Shown one piece after another: positions 57,486 through 64,000 of a DNA stretch of 64,000 nucleotides (within the stretch, counting starts at the first letter, position 1; every line of letters starts with the position of its first letter). This stretch comes from Leptodactylus fallax (Eukaryota; Chordata; Amphibia; Anura; Leptodactylidae): positions 1,922,001 through 1,986,000 of the forward strand of contig CAMRHE010000358.1 of assembly GCA_947044405.1 (NCBI GenBank). The letters run 5' to 3'. Position numbers and translations under genes: made by a program. The notes below the pieces were generated by a model, which ran no database searches, was not told the origin of the DNA, and saw only the letters and a list, made by a program, of their open reading frames with translations.

Positions 57486-57939
57486 AGATCCTAACACTGT
57501 TAGAGATGCTTTTTGGAATTTCAGATATACCGCGCTTCGGGCTATTTAGGGCTGAGGCCTTCTCTCTCCTTCTTCCTACTATTTTGGTCTATCACCTTGT
57601 TCCTTGCCCTAGTGGCTGGTTTCAATATGCATTGACCTCTAAATTTTGCCAATGAAGGGCAATAATAGTCTGAAATTTTGCATATCTGACAGTCTAACAT
57701 TGTTCTGTGCAATAAATTTGCACTATTGACCTTTTGTATTTGGAGGAGTCCGGCCAGTCCCCCCTGGAATTGTGCGTCCAACATGTATTAATGGCAATAA
57801 AGTGACAGAAGCAGAATAAGAAGCTGTGCGTGTACATTAGGAGTGTTACCATTTCTGGGCATTATATGACTTAAATTTTGCAATTTTAGAAGTTTTTCTT
57901 TCTGCAGGCTCTGTCTGTGGTTTGCAGCTTATCTTGAGC

Positions 57940-58026
57940 TGGTGATGAAAAAACCGTGATGCGTTGCTGCTGCAGTTTTTCCCGCAGCGCTTTTTTGCTG
58001 CGACCTGCAACATGGGGCCTTAGCCG
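57940..58026. repeat. GGCCCCACGT-family MITE half-copy
   Basis: 'accgtgatgcgttgctgctgcagtttttcccgcagcgc' is followed by CAACATGGGGCCTTAGCC. Only the right half is present. Confidence 0.55.
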
Positions 58027-61000
58027 AAATATGGTTATGTTCATGGGAAAACCTCCTAAACGCCCTCACAGTTTTGAACATTTTATGCTTTGGGTTTGAG
58101 CAAAATGTATTACAGAATGATTCCTCTTTCTGTCTTGTAAAGCTACATTGACATAAAATTGAAAAAGTTTTGTAAGCTGGAATGCAGAGAAGGATAAACT
58201 TTTACTGGTTTAAGGCTAAAATGTGTTAGATCGCTAAAGGGTTAAAATGTAGTGTGCCAGTAATATTTACTTGAATGATAAATTCTAAATCTGTAATAAA
58301 AAGTCACATTTTTGGAAGGGTTTTGGCAATTTTAATGTGACTGTTAAGGGGTTAAGTTGCAATAAAAAAAAATGCAAACAAAAAAACAGAAAAGAACATA
58401 TATGTTATGATAGTGTCTGTGGATCAAATATCAGAAATTACAGGAACTGGCTGACAACAGTGAGCAGTAGAACAAGCTGTTTCTATCTTACAAAGTGCTG
58501 AGAGATAGATCCCAGACACCCAAACGCCTTCACCAGCGCCAGCCACTTGCGCTGAATTTGGGGCCGTGGGCCCAAGTTATTAACACAGAAACTGGTATAA
58601 GAAATAAATGCTCCACAAACTGAAGTCTAACCAGCACCCACAATAAACTCACAAGGTAGATCAAAACCAGGGGGTTGAATCATAAGAGTGAATGTGTCCA
58701 AGCCAAAATCAGTTCAAGGGTAACATCAGAGCCAAAATCAGAAGACAAATGGATTTCCAGTAATAAGCCAAAGGTCAATGTTAGAGCAGCTCAGTACAAA
58801 CAATCAGGGTATGGGAGCCTCACCAAAGCTTAAATATCCCTCCTCAGCTGCTAATTGGATCAGCATAGGAGAATCCTGAAAACTGCAGAAACGTCACAGG
58901 TTGGCATGTTACCACTTAAAGCAGAGATTCCTGACAATATATTTCATCTAAAATTATAAAGCACTAAAATGAACTTCAATTTTTTTAAAAATTGCAAGTT
59001 TGATTTTAAGTACACTATCTTCACATACAGTATAAATAAAACAATACTATGTGACTTACCGTCATAGGCATCCATCCAATAGTGTTCTTAATTGGAATTA
59101 AGACTATTCTAATTTTACATTATTTGTTATTGGGGGAACTTTTTATAAAACCATTCACCCCTGTCCATTCATTTTGGTATCTAAAATCTTTAGTGTAACA
59201 AGGTTAGAAATTACACTGCAGCAACTAATGCAAGTTTCTTCTGGTTTAACTTATTTTTATGGATTTGTCAGAGACAATGAATCATCTTTCTTGAACATTA
59301 ATAATAAAAGTATTTTTCTGGAAAAATTCTTATATTTTATTTGTGTAAGTTATCGAAGTCAGGTGGTTGTTAGTAGTTAGTGAGTCTTCATCAGTCTCTT
59401 GAACTTGGCAAGTGCCATTTTTTGTGAAAGGATATTTGGGACAAGATAATATGAAGGGCAAAGGGACCATTTCCCAAAGGTCATACCACTCATGGAGCTA
59501 CATTTCTTGGTTCCCTCAAGTGCTCACAACATTAAGACACAAAAGTTTTATAAATATATTTAACGTGGTTGTCCATGATTTCCAGAAACTTATGTAACAG
59601 CAGGAAATATTGTAAAATATAGAAATAACTTATATTATCTATTAAAGGGGTTTTCCCATCTGTGAAGAATATCGCCTCGCCCAGCCGCCTGGCACGCCTG
59701 CGATCAAACTTCTTTCAGAGTTTCAACTGCTGCCCTTTCTTCTTCCCTTCATTTTCTTCCTGGTTTAAGTGATAAGTTGATGGATGGGCTCAGTCTATGT
59801 TTTGGACAACTCAGGACAGCTTGATACAGAGGCTAAACTGCCCACTACTATCTCAGAATTTTCATACAGAGATAACAGAGGCCCCGGTCAAGCACAGTTC
59901 TAGTTCTTATCAGGGCTCAGTAGCTGAAAGCAGTTTGTAGATCTGACAGACTGCTCCATCAGCCAGCAATCACAGTGAAGAAAAAAAGGGAAGGATGTCA
60001 CCAGCTCAGCCAGTGCTGCCAGATATCAGAGGTGGCCTGAAACCTAGGCAACCAGCTGTAAACACTGAAAACACATGCTCAGCTGCATCTGACAAATGGA
60101 GCAAAATAGGTAAAGCAATGTATTGGGTAAACAATAACACAGCTGTGAGATGCTGCAGACCTCTCTCTGAGCAGTGCACAGGCAGGGAGCATAGAGCACC
60201 AAAGCTGTGTGCAAACATGCAGAGGCTGTGAAGAGAGACTTAATCCTACACCTCACATGTTACATCTTGAATCTGATGGTTTTTGAAAATGGACCTTCCC
60301 TAGTACCAGAAAGTGAACAGCAAATTAGATAGGAGGGAAACATAGTGGTAGGAGCATTTAAGGTTTTCAGACACAAAACAGCAACATTTTTAAATAAAGT
60401 AGATAACATTTTGGTTCCAAATCATATGCTTTATTAAATGATAAATTGGGATTGATCATGTAACAATACAATGGAAAATCTCCCATCAATTGACTATTGT
60501 ATACAATAATAAAGCCATGTGTTATATAACAGGCAGCAGCCCATACCCATTTTTTTTGCCCAGAGGATTGCCACCAACATTAATCCAGTCCTTGTCAATC
60601 CATACAATTACTCACAGTTTTTCCAAATAGCTTTCTGTAACTCACAATACTTTAGTGAACAATATAAAGTAAAGGAGTGTAAAATACCAGAAGAATTAAC
60701 AGTACAAATTTACTAATTCTCATCTACATCTACTGAAAAGAACTAGTGATCACTGCAAAAATATTAGCATATCCCTTAATGCTAAATTATTTTTCCAATA
60801 AAGACCACTAGCAAAGTAACTTTTTAATTGCTTGCTCATGGTAAAAATAATAATTATTTTACTTCACCTATGGGCAATCTGTATGTGTGTTCACTATTCT
60901 TATGCATGATAATGGATGTCAGCAAATTATGACAAATGTACACATCAGCATGAGAAGGAATAAATTAATTTTGATTAGTGCACTCTCTAGGCAAGAATAT

Positions 61001-61319
61001 AAAAATAAAAAGAAGCCTTATTAAAATGTATACAGCTGAAAAAAGCTAATTTCACTCTTTTGACTTTTTAATAATCATTGCTTACAGTTATTAGTTGCAG
61101 AGTTATCTTTCCTTTGACTATCATTATTACTTTGTTTTTCATGCATTTTATGTATTGCAAACTTTATCTCTATCAGGGCAAAAGCTGTCTGATATTAAGC
61201 CAGGACAAGTGCATACATGGACATTACTTGGTTAAACTACACCTGTGAATTGTGACATTACTTGTGATAGAAGGCATGGCCGAGTATAAATTTCAAGATC
61301 TAAATTTTTTTTCCATCAT
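58027..61319. other. AT-rich sequence, no gene recognised
   Basis: 58470-58930 is a GC-richer block ('ccagcgccagccacttgcgctg', 'aaccagggggttgaatc') that could be a retroelement untranslated fragment. 59643-59660 begins 'taaaggggttttccc', a TTAA-type MITE end. 59990-60240 has overlapping short frames on both strands without domains. Confidence 0.35.
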
Positions 61320-61823
61320 TAGGGAATTTTGAATTTTTCTTTGATTTGGACGTGTCCTTCAAGCCACACATACAAACTGTTAGCACTTCCTCCTATTTCC
61401 AACTCAAAAACATTTATTGAATCTGCCCTTTTCTCAACCCCAAGTCTACAAAAATGCTAGTCCTTGCCCTTATCATTTCTCCCCTAGACTACTGCAACAT
61501 TATTGTCTGTGGCCATCCCATCTAATGCTTTTGCTCCCCTCCAGTCCACCCTTAACTTGACTGTCCCTTTAATCCACCTGTCCCGTCATTTCTCAACTGC
61601 TTTTCCCCTTTTCTTATCCCTTCACTGGCTACCAATTGCCCAGTGAATAGAGTTTAAAAATGTAAAGCTGACAGACAAGACTATCCACAATTTGTATGCC
61701 CGACACATCTCTGACCTAAACTCTGCACACTTCCCCACATATAATCTGTGAGCCTCACAGAACCTCACTTTCCCGCTGTGCTTATTTGTTTTTCACACAA
61801 CCATCTCCGAGATTTCTCCCCTG
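61320..61823 (+). pseudogene. Non-LTR retrotransposon C-terminal fragment
   Basis: With frameshifts, the plus strand reads DVSFKPHIQTVSTSSYFQL, then ALIISPLDYCN, then 'LQSTLNL...PLIHLSRHFSTAF', 'SLHWLPIAQ.IEFK' and 'KLTDKTIHNLYARHISDL'. This 'LDYCN ... LHWLPI ... K' pattern is the region downstream of the RT palm in several vertebrate LINE groups. It stops at the Tc1 element; sequence after 63963 may be its continuation. Exact clade not decided. Confidence 0.65.
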
Positions 61824-62036
61824 CACTGTGCACACAAATATAAGGCAAGTTGTATTTTTGAGGATTCATTTTATTATTGAATAACTACAGTGCTGTTGGT
61901 CAAACCAAAATGTGTAATAAACCTCAAACCTGAATATTTTAGAAAGTAGAAGTGAGATTTTGGCTTTGTTAGGAGAATATCTATGTGTGTACAATAATTG
62001 GGCAATCTTTAGTGTGCAGAATTATTATGCAACTAA

Positions 62037-62670
62037 GGGGGTGTTCACACTACCGTTGGTGACCGTCAGTAGTGTCCGTTGCTATTGTCCGTTACAAGAT
62101 TTTAGCATCGGACACTAGCTGAACCATCAGAAATCCGTTAAAATTTCCATTCATTTCAATGGGTTTTTATATTGTGTCCGTTTGTGTCCGTTTACACCAA
62201 ATCCGTCATAAGTCTGTTATTTTTTCGCGGACAAAAAATACTACATACAGGACTTTTTGTCTGTTTGAAAAAAACGGATTCTTGACGGACAGCAAGTGTC
62301 CGTCATTTTTTTAACATTGAAGTCTATGGGTGATGGACTTATAACGGACAGTAACTGATAGCCATCAGTTACTGTCCGTTATTTTATGTCTGTTTTTTTT
62401 TCCTGTGCATGCTCAGAAAGCAGAAAAAAAAAAACATAAAAAAAACGGACAGTGTTAAAAAAACGGACAGTGTTAAAAAACGGACACTAACTGATGCTAA
62501 TGTGTCCGTTTTTTTAACTAATCCATTAATTGGATCAGTTAAAAAAATGGACACATTAACATCAGTTACTGTCCGTTAATGTCTGTTATGATAGGTGCCC
62601 GGTTTTTTTTTGTTTTCTTTTTTTAACAGACACTATCAGAACGGACATCAACGGTAGTGTGAACCCTGCC
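62037..62670. mobile_element. GTCCGTTA-rich foldback MITE, copy 2
   Basis: The left GGGGGTGTTCACACTACCG mirrors the right CGGTAGTGTGAACCCTGCC. TAA is duplicated at 62034-62036 and 62671-62673. The interior repeats GTCCGTTA / TAACGGAC many times, in both orientations and with short inverted pairs such as 'aacggacagtaactgatagcc' and 'atcagttactgtccgtt'. It is inserted in the 3' non-coding part of the Tc1/mariner element. Confidence 0.82.
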
Positions 62671-62829
62671 TAAATGAAGAATGAAATGTTCCCATCTTAC
62701 TTTTATTCATTTCATCATCTGTTAAAGTGAGAATAACAAACAAACGACTCAAAATTCCCAAATAACCAATTCTGACATTCCTTAAAAATTCTTAAAATCA
62801 GTCACCAATATTGTCACACTTATTTCAAT

Positions 62830-63780
62830 AGCAGTCATATGCCTTCCATCCATGGAGTCTGTCAGTTTCTCACTCTGATGATGAACTTTATGTTCAGCAG
62901 TAACCACAGCGTCTCTCCCATACAGGCATAACTGTTTTCTTTACAGTAAATCTCCCATTTAAGAAGGGCCCACAGGTTCTCAACAGGGTTTAGGTCAAGT
63001 GAGGGAGGGCGCCATGTCATTATTCGCTCATCTTTAAGGCCTTTACAGGCTAGCCTCGAAATGAAGTACTTCAATGCATGTGATGAAGCATTGTCCTGCA
63101 TAAAAATAATGTTTTTCTTGAAACATGCAGACTTTTTTCTGTACCACTGCTTATAGAAAGTGTCTGGTAGTAGCTTTGGGAGTTAATTTTGCGTCCATCT
63201 TCAACCCCAAAAGGTCCAACTAGCTCATCTTTCATAATACCAGCCCATAGCAGTATCTTACCTCCACCTTGCTGGCATCTTAGTCGAAATGGAGCTCTGT
63301 ACCTGTTCCAGCCACAGGCCCATCCATCTTGTCCATCAATAGAGTTACCCTCGTCTCATTAATCCATAAAATTTTTGAAATATCAGTCTTAAGATATTTC
63401 TTGGCATAGTCTTGGCATTTAAAAATAGTGCCTTAATCAGTAGTGTTTGGGTTTCAACTCTCCGTACCTTGGTCATATCTCTGAGCACTGAACACCTTGC
63501 ACTTCTGTATCCTCTAGGGAGGTTGAGGTTCTGGAATATAGCAATACTGGAGGATTATGGATTCCTGGTTTCTTCACATTTGATTCTTCTCAAATCATTG
63601 GCAGTTAATTTGAATCTCATTTTGTTTTTCAACACAGTTTTTGCAACAAAACATTTAAAGGTTTTGTGATCACGCCCAATATTTTAGCAATTTCGAAAGT
63701 GTTGCATCCCTCTGAAGACTTTGAACAATTTTTGACTTTTGAGGCTTAGTTAAATCTTTTTTTTTTGGAACATTTTTCCT
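62830..63780 (-). pseudogene. DD37E Tc1/mariner transposase, broken
   Basis: The minus-strand frame 62862-63101 reads MQDNASSHALKYFISRL ... NPVENLWALLKWEIY, containing the second Asp and the final Glu of the catalytic triad, with 37 residues between them. Upstream parts are present on the same strand in shifted frames: 'KYLKTDISKILWIN' near 63395-63355, and 'RCQQGGGKILLWAGI' near 63285-63240. Multiple frameshifts and stops make it inactive. Confidence 0.8.
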
Positions 63781-64000
63781 GAAGAAGAGAAGCTGCCTGA
63801 AAATTATGTACTCCTTAGGCCACACCCTCCCTCAGTACATAAATGCTGATATGCTTAAATCCAATAAGCATTCAAGTTTATATAGCTCAGAGTTGAAAAA
63901 TATGCATTAGAATCATGATATGGTTAAAATACTCACGTGCCTATTAATTGTGCACACAGTGTATACTCTGTAACTCACTACTGTGATACATAAGCCTGTC

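Larger units (their letters stand above)
61824..63961 (-). mobile_element. Tc1/mariner element with DD37E spacing, decayed
   Basis: The right end reads CACTGTGTGCACAATTAATA inward from 63961, and the left end CACTGTGCACACAAATATAA inward from 61824. TA follows the right end (63962-63963) and TG precedes the left (61822-61823). Without the 634-bp insertion at 62037-62670 the element is about 1.5 kb, normal for the superfamily. 'ggcaagttgtatttttgaggatt' at the left and 'ggagtacataattttc' at the right fit an element family common in fish and frogs. Confidence 0.82.

Overview
The window looks like gene-poor nuclear DNA of a large-genome vertebrate, most likely a frog or toad. The evidence is the repeat content: Tc1/mariner elements, a Neptune-like Penelope retroelement, CR1-like and Tx1/L1-like LINE fragments, and many short foldback elements of kinds abundant in anurans (ends such as TTAAAGGGGT, GGCTAAGGCCCCACGT and AGAGATGAGCGAA). 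I could not support any host protein-coding exon, tRNA, rRNA or CRISPR array. Nearly every long reading frame belongs to a mobile element or is a chance frame.

Layout. 1-19.8 kb: AT-rich unique DNA studded with miniature inverted-repeat elements (MITEs), a 31-bp minisatellite at 4.15-4.35 kb, and a 0.6-kb palindromic element at 17.8-18.4 kb. 19.8-28.4 kb: the centrepiece, two nearly identical Penelope-like elements (PLEs) fused head to head into a palindrome with 4046-bp arms and a 443-bp asymmetric centre. Each arm has a long reverse transcriptase plus GIY-YIG endonuclease frame and a 3' region with a hammerhead-ribozyme motif. An imperfect 18-bp direct repeat flanks the pair. 31.9-34.1 kb: a dimeric 31-bp minisatellite carrying a decayed 1.58-kb DD34E Tc1 element. 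34.4-38.3 kb: a short Tx1/L1-like tail with a 14-bp target duplication, then an antisense CR1-like LINE carrying later insertions. 38.7-42.9 kb: two copies of a dispersed repeat with a third kind of 31-bp array, and a relic of a second PLE type. 44.3-45.6 kb: a truncated Tc1 whose transposase has lost a catalytic Asp. 45.8-51.0 kb: MITEs joined end to end or nested. 51.8-52.3 kb: a probable solo LTR. 53.8-55.9 kb: nested MITEs and a third PLE relic. 61.3-64.0 kb: a LINE interrupted by a Tc1/mariner element with DD37E spacing, itself interrupted by a 634-bp foldback element.

How the parts relate. Autonomous elements (PLE, LINEs, Tc1) would have supplied the enzymes, and the MITEs are non-autonomous passengers using TTAA, TTA/TAA or TA targets. 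Only the two PLE frames are long and open enough to suggest fairly recent activity. The Tc1 and LINE coding regions are all visibly broken. Family assignments come from motifs and memory of these families, not from database searches.
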